This document shows, piece after piece, positions 1-9,482 of a DNA stretch of 64,000 nucleotides; positions within the stretch are counted from its first letter, which is position 1, and the number at the start of each line of letters is the position of its first letter. Made by a program: the position numbers and the translations under genes. The DNA comes from [Clostridium] hylemonae DSM 15053. Its GTDB lineage: Bacteria > Bacillota > Clostridia > Lachnospirales > Lachnospiraceae. The notes below the pieces were generated by a model. That model did not search any database, had not been told where the DNA came from, and saw only the letters and a list, made by a program, of their open reading frames with translations. The DNA is taken from positions 1,860,001 to 1,924,000 of the forward strand of contig NZ_CP036524.1 in NCBI RefSeq assembly GCF_008281175.1, read 5' to 3'.

Positions 1-164
1 AAGGCCTGCCGCCGGAAATTCTCGAAGACTACCTCAAATCATTCCCGATGAAACGTATGCTGAAAGCGGAGGAGATCGCCAACGTATATCTTTTCCTGGC
101 GTCAGACCTTGCCAGCGGCATTACGGCAACGACGGTCAGCGTAGACGGGGCATACAGGCCATAA
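1..164 (+). CDS. SDR-family oxidoreductase, C-terminal fragment
   Basis: The window opens inside this gene. The last 53 codons read in frame from position 3 to the TAA at 162-164. The tail has the layout of classical short-chain dehydrogenases: a KAEEIANVYLFLASDLASGI stretch followed by TVSVDGAYRP, which corresponds to the usual 'A..V.FLASD.A..ITG....VDGG' C-terminus. The catalytic Tyr-Lys and Rossmann parts lie outside the window, so substrate cannot be inferred. A bidirectional hairpin terminator follows at 218-269. Confidence 0.8.
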   Translation, partial: GLPPEILEDYLKSFPMKRMLKAEEIANVYLFLASDLASGITATTVSVDGAYRP

Positions 165-217
165 GACAAGCGCGTTATAAAATAAGTATACATAGTTCAG
201 CGTTCCTCTGGTAAAAA

Positions 218-269
218 AGAGCAGGCATGAAACTTCCGCGGTCACACCGCGCGGGATTCTGCCTGCTCT
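218..269. terminator. Bidirectional rho-independent terminator
   Basis: AGAGCAGGCA at 218-227 pairs with TGCCTGCTCT at 260-269, with a further CCGCG/CGCGG stem inside the loop. The stem is preceded by A residues and followed by T residues, so it can work for both the SDR gene (plus) and the convergent LysR gene (minus). Confidence 0.85.
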
Positions 270-304
270 TTTACTGTATGTCACAACGGTATGTCATAGC
301 CGTT

Positions 305-1216
305 TCAGTCAGCGCCGTCTGACGCTTCCGTATCTTTATCCTTCAGCGTCATGAGAAATTCTTCCCGCACAGGGTTGGAACTGCTCTCCATATAGATGAC
401 AGAACAGCTTGTCTTAAGTGTCCGTCCTGTGATCGGGACATAAGAAAGTCCATCCATGGGCATGGTACTCATACACGCGGGGACGATGCCGAAGCCGATA
501 TCCGACTTGGCGAGCAGCGCCATGCTGTAATAATCATTGGCATAGATGACTTCATTTCCGCCGAGTCCGAGAAAATTCATGACATTCCAAATCTGCCATT
601 CATAGGACGTGAAGTCATTTTCTACCGTTCTAAGCAGAGGTTTTCCGACCAGTCTGGAAGGTTCGAGACTGGAAGACGCAGCGAGCTCACTGTCGGAGCT
701 AAGCAGGAACAGACAATTGTCGTGCCTGAGAGGGACGGATTTCAGCCATTGGCTGTAGTTGCGGTCATAATCAGATACGACCGCCAGATCCAGAAAGCCG
801 TCCTCCAGCTGCTGAAGGACTTTTTTCTTTCGTTTACCGTAGATGAGCTCTACCTGGGAGGATGGATGTCCTTTGTAGAACCGGGATACGAAGGGCGTGA
901 CCGCCAGCTGTTCATACGCGCCGGAATATCCGATCCTCACCTGTGGTTTATCTTCTTCCGACAACTGCCGGGCATGGGCGACCGCCTGATTGTAATCAGC
1001 CATGATATACTGGCAGCGTTTGTAAAGGTAACCGCCTGCCTTCGTGAGGGTCACTCCTGTGTTGCTCCGGTTAAAAAGCTGAAACCCGAGTTCATCTTCA
1101 AATTTTTTGATCTGCAGGCTCATTGCGGTCTGTGAAATGAACTGCTCGCTGGCTGCTTCCGTAAAATTCAGATATTTGGCTGCAGATAGAAAAAAGGGGA
1201 GCCTTTTGATGCTCAT
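305..1216 (-). CDS. LysR-family transcriptional regulator
   Basis: 303-residue LysR-type regulator. The N-terminal winged helix-turn-helix is clear (FFLSAAKYLNFTEAASE, then SQTAMSLQIKKFEDELG and FQLFNRSNTGVTLTKAG), followed by a periplasmic-binding-like effector domain from about residue 90. I chose the ATG at 1216 over the upstream in-frame start at 1270 because AGGAGGT lies 6 bases before it and the HTH begins at once. It is divergent from the phosphorelay operon at 1502, across a 285-bp region, so it may regulate that operon; this is inference from position only. The ligand is unknown. Confidence 0.9.
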   Translation of the reverse strand: MSIKRLPFFLSAAKYLNFTEAASEQFISQTAMSLQIKKFEDELGFQLFNRSNTGVTLTKAGGYLYKRCQYIMADYNQAVAHARQLSEEDKPQVRIGYSGAYEQLAVTPFVSRFYKGHPSSQVELIYGKRKKKVLQQLEDGFLDLAVVSDYDRNYSQWLKSVPLRHDNCLFLLSSDSELAASSSLEPSRLVGKPLLRTVENDFTSYEWQIWNVMNFLGLGGNEVIYANDYYSMALLAKSDIGFGIVPACMSTMPMDGLSYVPITGRTLKTSCSVIYMESSSNPVREEFLMTLKDKDTEASDGAD

Positions 1217-1302
1217 GGCGGTACCTCCTGTCAGTGTATCGGCGGGGTGTCTGTGATTTAATTGTACCATAGATCATACTTATAGAACACCATATTGTTA
1301 TC

Positions 1303-1331
1303 TTGATAAATAAAGGCCTGCATGATACAAT
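1303..1331 (+). promoter_or_regulatory. Sigma-A-type promoter of the phosphorelay operon
   Basis: TTGATA at 1303-1308 and TACAAT at 1326-1331 are 17 bases apart, in the region between the divergent LysR gene and the REC-GGDEF-EAL gene. A start near 1338 would give a leader of about 160 nt before the ATG at 1502. Confidence 0.6.
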
Positions 1332-1358
1332 ATGTTGAGATAGTTATAGCCTCAGATG

Positions 1359-1405
1359 TGAAACAGGACGGGAGGAATTGCCATTATTTCTCCTGTCCAG
1401 TTTCA
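1359..1405 (+). other. Stable hairpin in the 5' leader of the phosphorelay operon
   Basis: TGAAAC (1359-1364) pairs with GTTTCA (1400-1405), and after an A-A mismatch GGACGGGAG (1366-1374) pairs with CTCCTGTCC (1390-1398) with one G-T pair. The loop is about 15 nt. No T-run follows, so it is not a simple terminator. It does not show the conserved GEMM (c-di-GMP) riboswitch core, so the role is open. Confidence 0.5.
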
Positions 1406-1501
1406 TGTTCAGGTATTTCTGCGGTTCAGCAAGAGGCTGCCCGTAAGTCATTAAAAATTCGTGCGGGGATCATACCGGCCGGAGAGATAAGAGGATGATA
1501 T

Positions 1502-4102
1502 ATGAGTGCAAAGAAAAAGATATTAGTGATAGAGGACAATGCCATCAACCGGATGATGCTTTGTGAGATCCTCGCGCCGGAATATGAAGTTCTGGAAGCA
1601 GAAAACGGACAGACGGCGCTCGCCATGCTGGAGCAGTGCAGTGAAGAAATATCTCTGATCCTCCTTGATATCGTCATGCCGGTCATGGATGGACATACGT
1701 TTCTATCCATTGTAGAAAAGACTCCTTCTTATGCGTCGATCCCTGTCATTGTGACGACGCAGAGCGACAGTGAGGCTGATGAAATAGCCGCCCTTTCAAG
1801 CGGAGCAACGGAATTTGTCACAAAGCCGTACAGACCGCAGGCTATCCTGCGCAGAGTGGCCAGTATTATCCGTCTGCGTGAGACAGCGGCGATTATCAAT
1901 CAGTTCCAGTTCGACAGTCTTACTGGATTATACAGCAAGGAATTTTTTTACCGCCGTGTAAAAGAGACACTGGAGCAGAACCCGGGGAAGGAATATGATA
2001 TCCTCTGCTCAGACATTGAAAATTTTAAACTGGTAAATGATATTTTCGGGGTGCCTGCGGGTGACCGTCTGCTTGGCAGCATAGCTGCAATATACACAAA
2101 GCTTGTGGGGGAAAAAGGGATCTGCGGACGTCTGCATGCGGACCAGTTTGCCTGTTTGATGGAGCGGCGGTACGATTATGCAGATGCCTTTTTTGTGCAG
2201 GCAGATATGGAGCTTGGCAGGACGAGCAACATGAGGAATACTGTGATGAAATGGGGGATCTATGCCGTCGAGGACCGCACGCTGGCAGTGGAGCAGATGT
2301 GCGACCGCGCGCTTCTGGCCGCCCGCAACATCAAGGGACAGTATGGAAAGCATTATTCCAGATATGATGATGAACTGCGCAACAAGATGCTCCACGAACA
2401 GGCGATCACAGATATTATGGAAGAGGCGCTTTCAGAGGAGCAGTTTGTGATTTATCTGCAGCCAAAGTACAGTATAAGCAAAGACCGGCTGGCCGGAGCG
2501 GAGGCGCTTGTACGCTGGGAACATCCGGAGTGGGGCTTCCAGTCTCCGGCGGCCTTTATACCGCTTTTTGAAAGAAATGGATTTATAACAAAACTTGACC
2601 AGTATGTCTGGAAGAAAACGTGTGCTGTCATGCAGGAATGGGACAGGAAGGGCTATCCTCAGATCCCGGTGTCTGTCAATGTGTCCAGGGCGGACGTATA
2701 TCAGGTGGATCTGGCAGAAGTTCTGATGGAAACAGTGCGCAGATACGGAATCGCCCCTTCGCGCCTTCATCTTGAGATTACAGAAAGCGCCTATACAGAA
2801 GACCCGGAGCAGATCATCGACACCGTACGCCATCTGCGTAAACTGGGCTTTATCATAGAGATGGATGACTTCGGCAGCGGCTATTCTTCTTTAAATATGC
2901 TGAATCAGCTTCCGCTTGATATCTTAAAGCTGGATATGAAATTTATTCAGAGTGAGACGGCAAAACCGATCGATAAGGGAATCCTTGGCTTCATCATGGG
3001 GCTGGCGCGGTGGATGAAATTAAGTGTGGTGGCAGAGGGCGTGGAGACACGGGAGCAGCTGGAGCGTCTGAGAGAGATCGGCTGTGATTTTGTACAGGGA
3101 TATTATTTCGCCCGTCCTATGCCATGCACTGATTTTGAGGCTCTTCTGAAAAGACTCGACACCGAAGTCTGTGAGAATGAGACGCAGGCGGGAGGCGGTC
3201 AGGAAAGCGACGCGGCGCAGAGTTATATTCTGATAGCAGAAGAGGATGAAGAGCAGCGCCGCGAACTGCGAAAGCTCTTCCAGGGCAGGTATCAGATCGC
3301 GGAGGCGGCTACAGGGCAGGAGGCGCTGGGATTTATCGTGCGTTTTGAACGTGAACTTTCCGCTGTTGTTTTAAGTCTGACACTGCCGGAATTAGACGGT
3401 TTTTCAATTCTGGACGTTCTGCAGAGAGAAAAAGCGGTCTGGAATATACCGGTTATCGCTACAGGGCAGCCGGATATCACGCTGGAGGAAAGAGCGGTCG
3501 AACTGGGCGCCGATGATTTTGCGTATAAGCCTTATTCGGCCGGTATGCTGGAGAGACGTCTTATCCATGCAATGAGACGCACGCTGTCCCGCGAACGGGA
3601 ACAGGCGCTGCAGGAGGAGGCGGGCAGAGATTTCCTCACCGGCCTTCTCAACCGCCGCGGGCTTAATGCGTCAGCCCGCCTTGTGAGAAAAGAGGATGCG
3701 CCTATGGCGGTATATCTGTTTGATCTGGACGATCTAAAACAGATCAATGACACTTACGGACATGAATACGGCGACCGGCTCATTAAAAAGTTTGGAACGC
3801 TTCTAAGCGAACGTACGAGAAGCTGTGACATCCTTGCAAGGTTCGGGGGAGATGAATTCATCGCTGTCATCAAACAGATGGATTCAAGAGCGTCGGCGCT
3901 TAAAAAGGGAGAAGAAATCTGCAGTGCGTTCCGGGAAGGAGAGCTTACGGAACAGTTTGCCACGAGCTGTACAGGCGGTGTCGCCATCTGGGATGCCGAT
4001 ATCCCCATCGCCAATATAATCGTCGAAGCTGACAAAGCCTTATACTGGGCAAAACGGAGCCGTAAAGGCGGATGTTGTCTGCAAAGAGGGAGTGACATAT
4101 GA
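1502..4102 (+). CDS. REC-GGDEF-EAL-REC-GGDEF response regulator for c-di-GMP turnover
   Basis: 866-residue cytoplasmic protein with five domains. Receiver 1 (about 5-125) has its phosphoacceptor Asp in LLDIVMP at residue 56. A first GGDEF-like domain (about 134-285) has LHADQF where GGDEF should be, so it is probably not a cyclase. The EAL domain (about 312-555) keeps EALVRW, ITES, DDFGSGYSS and VAEGVET and should be an active c-di-GMP phosphodiesterase. Receiver 2 (about 574-690) has Ser (VLSLTLP, residue 625) at the phosphoacceptor place and is probably a pseudo-receiver. The last domain has intact FGGDEF (781-786) and DLDDLKQIND and should be a diguanylate cyclase. The stop overlaps the kinase start as ATGA, so the two genes are translationally coupled. 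Confidence 0.93.
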   Translation: MSAKKKILVIEDNAINRMMLCEILAPEYEVLEAENGQTALAMLEQCSEEISLILLDIVMPVMDGHTFLSIVEKTPSYASIPVIVTTQSDSEADEIAALSSGATEFVTKPYRPQAILRRVASIIRLRETAAIINQFQFDSLTGLYSKEFFYRRVKETLEQNPGKEYDILCSDIENFKLVNDIFGVPAGDRLLGSIAAIYTKLVGEKGICGRLHADQFACLMERRYDYADAFFVQADMELGRTSNMRNTVMKWGIYAVEDRTLAVEQMCDRALLAARNIKGQYGKHYSRYDDELRNKMLHEQAITDIMEEALSEEQFVIYLQPKYSISKDRLAGAEALVRWEHPEWGFQSPAAFIPLFERNGFITKLDQYVWKKTCAVMQEWDRKGYPQIPVSVNVSRADVYQVDLAEVLMETVRRYGIAPSRLHLEITESAYTEDPEQIIDTVRHLRKLGFIIEMDDFGSGYSSLNMLNQLPLDILKLDMKFIQSETAKPIDKGILGFIMGLARWMKLSVVAEGVETREQLERLREIGCDFVQGYYFARPMPCTDFEALLKRLDTEVCENETQAGGGQESDAAQSYILIAEEDEEQRRELRKLFQGRYQIAEAATGQEALGFIVRFERELSAVVLSLTLPELDGFSILDVLQREKAVWNIPVIATGQPDITLEERAVELGADDFAYKPYSAGMLERRLIHAMRRTLSREREQALQEEAGRDFLTGLLNRRGLNASARLVRKEDAPMAVYLFDLDDLKQINDTYGHEYGDRLIKKFGTLLSERTRSCDILARFGGDEFIAVIKQMDSRASALKKGEEICSAFREGELTEQFATSCTGGVAIWDADIPIANIIVEADKALYWAKRSRKGGCCLQRGSDI

Positions 4103-7100
4103 TAACACAATTAACGGCATTAGAGACAGTAGAAAAATTTTGCCACAGCTGGTTTGAACTGCGTGATCTGGAGCTTACCCTTTCTTTTCTGTCGGAGAAT
4201 GTAAGCTTTGTAGGCAGCGGAGAGGGAGAGTCAGCCTGGGGAAAAGAGGCCATGGCTGATTATATCCGGCAGGATATCGCCGAGATCCCGGAGCCTTTTT
4301 CCTGCCATATATCAGTCATATATGAGCAGACTCCGGCCGGGAATGTCCGGAATCTGTCCATGGAGATCACACTTAAAAACACAATGTATACCTGGTATCT
4401 GCGCGGTTTCTATACACTCGTCCTGGAAGACAGCAGATGGAAAGTGTTCAGCATACATGTTGCAGAGCCAAGCCGCAATCAGGCCGGCGGGGAACACTAC
4501 CCTCAGACTCTGGTGGTGGAACATATCGCGCAGCAGCGCCAGAAACTTCTGAACGATTCCGTTCCCGGCGGAATGATGGGAGGATATATAGAGGAAGGCT
4601 TCCCTTTCTACTTTATCAACCATAACATGCTTGATTATCTCGGCTATGAGAATGAGGAAGAGTTCTGTCTTGATATTGACGGTATGATCGCCAACTGTAT
4701 GCACCCCGACGACCGGGACATGGTGGATACGGAAGTGGCCGCACAGTTGGAGAAGGGCGGAGAATATGCGGTTGATTACCGGATGAAAAAGAAAGACGGT
4801 TCTTATATATGGGTGCACGATTCCGGGCGGAAAACGGTGGCGGAGGACGGCAGGGATGCCATCGCCTCTGTATGTGTCGATATCACAGCCCAGAAAACGG
4901 CGCAGGAGGAAGTGCTCCATCTCTATAATAATATACCCGGCGGTGTTTTCCGGTGCAGATTTGATGATGATCTATCGGTGATCGGAGCGAACGACGGTCT
5001 GTATGAATTTCTTGGCTACGGCAGGGAGGAATTCGCTGCAATGGGCAATAAAATGTCGGCGGTCATCCATCCCGACGACTTGGGACCGATATCCGGCAAT
5101 CTGACGGAACAGTTGAAACACAGCAATGCGATTCATTATGAGAACCGCGTCATCTGCAAAGACGGAACAGTCAGATGGGTGTCAGTAAAAGCCCAGCTCT
5201 TTGCGGAGCAGAATGGGGAACGTCATTTCTACTGTGTGCTCGTGGACAATACGAAAGAAAAGCGTCTGCAGGAGAGGGCCAACGAGCTGTATGAGCAGGA
5301 GATGACTTATTTTGCAGAACTCTCATCAAGGGACGGCGCTTTTCAGGGACGCATCAATGTGACACAAAATAAGCTGGAAAATTACATATCGACTGCCAAT
5401 GTGGCGGTATCCCGGGCGGGGGACAGTTATGAACAGACGGTGGAGCATCTGGCCTGTTCTGCAGTAGATCCCCATTATGGGCAAAAACTGCGCGAGACAT
5501 TAAAACGGGACAAGGTACTGGAAGATTATGCGGCGGGGAAGGCAGATTATAATTTTAGTTTTCTGTGCAGGAGAAAAGACGGAACAGCCTTCTGGAGTGG
5601 CTCAAATTTCCATACTTGCCTGAACCCCGAGACCGGCGACGTGATGATGTTCTTTTACACGCAGGATATCACAGAGCAAAGGCTGCAGGATCAGCTGCTG
5701 AAAAAGATCACAAAACTAGATTACGATCTTATCACAGAGATAGACATCACAACATCCACGTACAGGCTGGTCGGGTTTTCCGACGAATGGAAGCAGGCTG
5801 TTTTACAGCAGGGAGATTTTCAGCAGGAGATCCGCCGGATAGCCGAGAGCCGGATGAACGAGGAAGCCCGGAAGGTATTTCTGGAAAAACTGGATTTTGA
5901 ATACATGAAGTCCTGTCTGGCCCGGCAGAATTCATATACTTTTATATTGGAACTCACAGAGGACCGGGGGACACGGGTAAAGAGATTTCAGGTGTTTTAT
6001 ATTAATGAAGAGCTTGGCCGGGTATGCATGACCTGGTCTGATGTGACAGATGTGGTGAGACAGGAACAGCGGCAGAAGGAAGAATTGGCGGCCGCGCTCG
6101 TGGCTGCTGAACAGGCTAATGTTGCAAAATCAGATTTCCTCTCCCGCATGAGCCATGAAATCCGGACGCCGATGAATGCGATAATAGGAATGAGTACGAT
6201 AGCCGCCCAGTCCATTGGAGATGACGAGCAGATTGAAGACTGTATCTCCAAGATAGGTATCTCCTCGAGGTTCCTTCTGTCGCTGATCAATGACATTCTG
6301 GATATGAGCCGTATTGAGAGCGGCAAGATGCTGCTCAAATCCGAGAGGATACCCACGGAAGAATTTTTAAACGGTATCAACTCTATCTGTTATTCACAGG
6401 CAGCGGTCAAGAATGTAGACTATGAATGCATTATCGATCCGGTTCTCGCTGATTATTATGTAGGTGATGCGATGAAGCTTCAGCAGGTCCTGATCAATAT
6501 ACTGTCCAATGCGATCAAATTTACAGGGGAAGGCGGAAAAGTGACTTTTTCTGCGGCGGAGCGCAGGAAGACAAAGACCGATGCGGTTCTGCGCTTTATC
6601 GTAAATGATACCGGTGTCGGTATGAACGAGGATTTTCTGCCGCATATATTTGAGCCTTTCTCCCAGGAGTCTACAGGTACGACCGCGTTGTACGGCGGCA
6701 CAGGACTCGGTCTTGCCATATCCAAAAATATCGTGGACTTAATGGACGGAAAGATAACAGTGCGCTCTATCAAAGGGATCGGCACCGAGTTTACCGTTGA
6801 TGTTAAAGTAGGGATCAGTGAGGAAGAGAAGCTGCGGCACCACCAGAAGAAGCAGAATTATAATTTTGCTCATTTAAAGACGCTCGTTGTAGACGATGAC
6901 GTGGCTGTATGTGAAAGCGCGGTCGTCACGCTGCGTGAGATGGGAATCACCGCAGAATGGATCGACAGCGGGAGAAAAGCGATCGACAGGGTCAAGATGC
7001 TTTGGGGAGAAGGCCGGTACTATGATATGATCCTCATAGACTGGAAGATGCCGGAGATGGACGGGCTTGAAACCGCACGGCGCATACGTTCCATTGTAGG

Positions 7101-7683
7101 GCCGGAAGTCACGATCATCATTATGACGGCCTACGACTGGGTCTCCATCGAGCATGAGGCAAAACTCGCCGGTGTGAACATGCTTATGAGCAAGCCCATG
7201 TTCAAATCTTCTTTGATATCTGCCTTTACGAAAGCGCTCGGTGATAAGGAAGAGCAGTCGCAGAGGCCGGAGCCGGAGGATTTTGATTTTACAGGCAAAC
7301 GAGTGCTTCTGGCGGAAGATAATGCCATTAACACAGAAGTCGCCGTAATGCTGCTGGAGAGCAAGGGCTTCCAGGTAGAAACAGCGGAAAACGGTCTGCG
7401 CGCACTGGAGATGTTCAGTAAGTCCGAGACGGGGTATTATGACGCCATACTTATGGATATACGCATGCCGATCATGGACGGGCTGACGACAGCTTCCAAT
7501 ATAAGGCATCTCAGCAATTCTGACGCGGGCAATATCCCTATCATCGCCATGACGGCCAACGCCTTTGATGATGATATAGAAAAGAGCAAGGCCGCGGGAA
7601 TGGATGCGCATCTTGCGAAACCGATCGATCCGGGCCGCATGTATCAGACATTGTATGATTTTATATATGATAAGGAGGATTGA
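4099..7683 (+). CDS. Hybrid sensor histidine kinase with NTF2-like and PAS domains and two receivers
   Basis: 1194 residues with no membrane helices. Order: an NTF2/SnoaL-like fold at about 5-125, PAS domains at about 150-265 and 270-390, further PAS-like segments to about 650, a HisKA domain with His686 in LSRMSHEIRTPMN, a HATPase domain (N box NAIKFTGEGG, DTGVGMN, GTGLGLAI) at about 787-905, receiver 1 with Asp981 in LIDWKMP, and receiver 2 with Asp1120 in LMDIRMP. This is a cytoplasmic sensor of unknown signal. With the preceding REC/c-di-GMP protein and the following Hpt protein it makes a complete His-Asp-His-Asp relay. The N-terminal NTF2-like fold may be the ligand-binding part (inference). 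Confidence 0.93.
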   Translation: MITQLTALETVEKFCHSWFELRDLELTLSFLSENVSFVGSGEGESAWGKEAMADYIRQDIAEIPEPFSCHISVIYEQTPAGNVRNLSMEITLKNTMYTWYLRGFYTLVLEDSRWKVFSIHVAEPSRNQAGGEHYPQTLVVEHIAQQRQKLLNDSVPGGMMGGYIEEGFPFYFINHNMLDYLGYENEEEFCLDIDGMIANCMHPDDRDMVDTEVAAQLEKGGEYAVDYRMKKKDGSYIWVHDSGRKTVAEDGRDAIASVCVDITAQKTAQEEVLHLYNNIPGGVFRCRFDDDLSVIGANDGLYEFLGYGREEFAAMGNKMSAVIHPDDLGPISGNLTEQLKHSNAIHYENRVICKDGTVRWVSVKAQLFAEQNGERHFYCVLVDNTKEKRLQERANELYEQEMTYFAELSSRDGAFQGRINVTQNKLENYISTANVAVSRAGDSYEQTVEHLACSAVDPHYGQKLRETLKRDKVLEDYAAGKADYNFSFLCRRKDGTAFWSGSNFHTCLNPETGDVMMFFYTQDITEQRLQDQLLKKITKLDYDLITEIDITTSTYRLVGFSDEWKQAVLQQGDFQQEIRRIAESRMNEEARKVFLEKLDFEYMKSCLARQNSYTFILELTEDRGTRVKRFQVFYINEELGRVCMTWSDVTDVVRQEQRQKEELAAALVAAEQANVAKSDFLSRMSHEIRTPMNAIIGMSTIAAQSIGDDEQIEDCISKIGISSRFLLSLINDILDMSRIESGKMLLKSERIPTEEFLNGINSICYSQAAVKNVDYECIIDPVLADYYVGDAMKLQQVLINILSNAIKFTGEGGKVTFSAAERRKTKTDAVLRFIVNDTGVGMNEDFLPHIFEPFSQESTGTTALYGGTGLGLAISKNIVDLMDGKITVRSIKGIGTEFTVDVKVGISEEEKLRHHQKKQNYNFAHLKTLVVDDDVAVCESAVVTLREMGITAEWIDSGRKAIDRVKMLWGEGRYYDMILIDWKMPEMDGLETARRIRSIVGPEVTIIIMTAYDWVSIEHEAKLAGVNMLMSKPMFKSSLISAFTKALGDKEEQSQRPEPEDFDFTGKRVLLAEDNAINTEVAVMLLESKGFQVETAENGLRALEMFSKSETGYYDAILMDIRMPIMDGLTTASNIRHLSNSDAGNIPIIAMTANAFDDDIEKSKAAGMDAHLAKPIDPGRMYQTLYDFIYDKED

Positions 7684-7687
7684 GCGG

Positions 7688-8053
7688 ATGGATGAAGTTC
7701 AGGAGATAATGAAGTCTTATGGAATGGACGGCGAGGCCACAATGAGGCGGTTCATGGGTAACACGAAGCTGTATATCAAACTGCTTGATATGCTGCCTGC
7801 CGACAACAGTATCCATGAACTTGACGACGCCCTGTCCGCAGGCGATCTTGACAAAGCTTTTGAGGCAGCGCACACGCTCAAGGGAGTTGCCGGAAATCTT
7901 GGGCTGTCCCCTCTTTACGATGCTGTCTGCGTGATCGTAGAGCCGCTTCGCAAGCGGGAGGCAATGGATGGCTACCCGGCGCTTTTCGGGGCTGTACAGA
8001 AAGAATTTAAGAATGCCCTTGCCATGCTGGAGGCATTAAAAAACTATGGTTAG
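7688..8053 (+). CDS. Hpt-domain phosphotransfer protein
   Basis: 121 residues, a free-standing histidine phosphotransfer domain. The phosphorylated His is His62 in AAHTLKGVAGNLG. The ATG at 7688 is 4 bases after the kinase stop and sits behind AAGGAGG, so I use it rather than an upstream in-frame codon inside the kinase gene. It is likely the intermediate carrier between the hybrid kinase receivers and receiver 1 of the GGDEF-EAL protein (inference from operon structure). Confidence 0.92.
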   Translation: MDEVQEIMKSYGMDGEATMRRFMGNTKLYIKLLDMLPADNSIHELDDALSAGDLDKAFEAAHTLKGVAGNLGLSPLYDAVCVIVEPLRKREAMDGYPALFGAVQKEFKNALAMLEALKNYG

Positions 8054-8079
8054 AATTTTTGCAGGGAGGGAGAAAAAAG

Positions 8080-9477
8080 GTGGCAGATGACCAGAAAATA
8101 CTGTTATTTGAGAAGTTGCCGATACCGAAGGCTGTAATGCAGCTGTCAGTTCCCACTGTACTTAGTTCACTCGTCATGGTGATCTATAACCTGGCTGATA
8201 CTTATTTTGTCGGAATGATGAATGATCCGGTTCAGAACGCTGCAGTGACGCTGGCGGCACCGGTACTCCTGGCATTCAACGCAGTCAATAACCTGTTTGG
8301 TGTCGGAAGTTCCAGTATGATGAGCCGGGCTCTTGGGAGCCGGGATTACGATAAGGTCGGCAGGAGTTCTGCATTTGGATTCTACTGTTCGCTGATCGCC
8401 GGTCTGCTGTTTTCATTTTTGTGCTTTTCTTTCCGCGGTCCGCTGCTTAGAGTGCTAGGGGCTGATCCGAGTACAGTGGCGGCAACACTGGAATATTTAC
8501 GCTGGACGGTAATGTGCGGCGCGGCTCCGGCAATTCTGAACGTTGTAATGGCTTATATGGTGCGGGCGGAGGGGGCATCCCTGCATGCCAGTATCGGAAC
8601 GATGAGCGGTTGTCTTTTAAATATTATTCTGGACCCTGTTTTTATTCTGCCATGGGGGCTTAATATGGGAGCAGCAGGCGCCGGTCTGGCCACATTTTTG
8701 TCAAACTGCGCGGCGTGCTGTTATTTCTTTGTACTATTGTATGTGCGCAGAAAGAAAACAGTTGTATGTATATCTCCGAGAAAATTCGGCTTCCGGAAGG
8801 AAATAGTTCTGGGAGTCTGCGGCGTCGGGGTTCCCGCGGCGATCCAGAATCTGCTCAATGTGACCGGCATGACGATCTTAAATAACTTTACGGCGCCGTT
8901 CGGTGCCCACGCTGTAGCTGCAATGGGGATCGCCCAGAAAGTGAATATGGTACCGCTGCAGGTGGCGATAGGATTCTCCCAGGGAGTCATGCCGCTGATC
9001 AGTTATAATTACGCCAGCAAAAACCGGGAGCGAATGAAAGCGTCTATTATGTTTACGATCAGGACGATCGTTCCGCTGATGGTTGTTGTATCAGTTCTGT
9101 TCAGCGCAGGGGCAGGGCCGATCATCAGTGCTTTTATGAAAAATGAAGACATCATCGCCTATGGGACAAGGTTTCTGCGCGGCGCCTGCCTTTGTCTGCC
9201 GTTTCTCTGTATGGATTTTATCGCGGTGGGAGTGTTCCAGGCATTGGGCCATGGAAGGAAAGCGCTGGTGTTTGCCATCCTGCGGAAGATCCTGCTTGAG
9301 ATCCCGGCACTGTATGTATTGAATTTTCTGTTTCCGCTGTATGGGCTTCCGTATGCACAGTTTGTTGCGGAGTTTGTATTGTCCATTGCATCGGTTGTGA
9401 TGCTGAATCGGATATTCAAGTCAGAGGGAAGACCGGCAGGGCAGAAAGATACCGGAGAGCAGGAGTCTTTAAATTAA
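8080..9477 (+). CDS. MATE-family multidrug/cation exporter
   Basis: 465-residue integral membrane protein, the usual MATE length, with about 12 hydrophobic segments and two homologous halves (PTVLSSLVMVIYNLADTYFVG in the first, VPAAIQNLLNVTGMTILN in the second). I prefer the GTG at 8080, which follows GGGAGGGAG by about 8 bases, over the TTG at 8059. It follows the Hpt gene after 26 bases and may be the last gene of that operon. It converges on the recombinase gene with only 5 bases between stops and no visible terminator. The substrate is unknown. Confidence 0.9.
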   Translation: MADDQKILLFEKLPIPKAVMQLSVPTVLSSLVMVIYNLADTYFVGMMNDPVQNAAVTLAAPVLLAFNAVNNLFGVGSSSMMSRALGSRDYDKVGRSSAFGFYCSLIAGLLFSFLCFSFRGPLLRVLGADPSTVAATLEYLRWTVMCGAAPAILNVVMAYMVRAEGASLHASIGTMSGCLLNIILDPVFILPWGLNMGAAGAGLATFLSNCAACCYFFVLLYVRRKKTVVCISPRKFGFRKEIVLGVCGVGVPAAIQNLLNVTGMTILNNFTAPFGAHAVAAMGIAQKVNMVPLQVAIGFSQGVMPLISYNYASKNRERMKASIMFTIRTIVPLMVVVSVLFSAGAGPIISAFMKNEDIIAYGTRFLRGACLCLPFLCMDFIAVGVFQALGHGRKALVFAILRKILLEIPALYVLNFLFPLYGLPYAQFVAEFVLSIASVVMLNRIFKSEGRPAGQKDTGEQESLN

Positions 9478-9482
9478 ATAGT

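Noticed and set aside
102-284. 60-codon minus-strand open frame
   Set aside because: It is the complement of the SDR tail and the terminator and has no ribosome binding site or family features.
1338-1501. c-di-GMP riboswitch before the c-di-GMP operon
   Set aside because: The conserved GEMM sequence blocks are absent.
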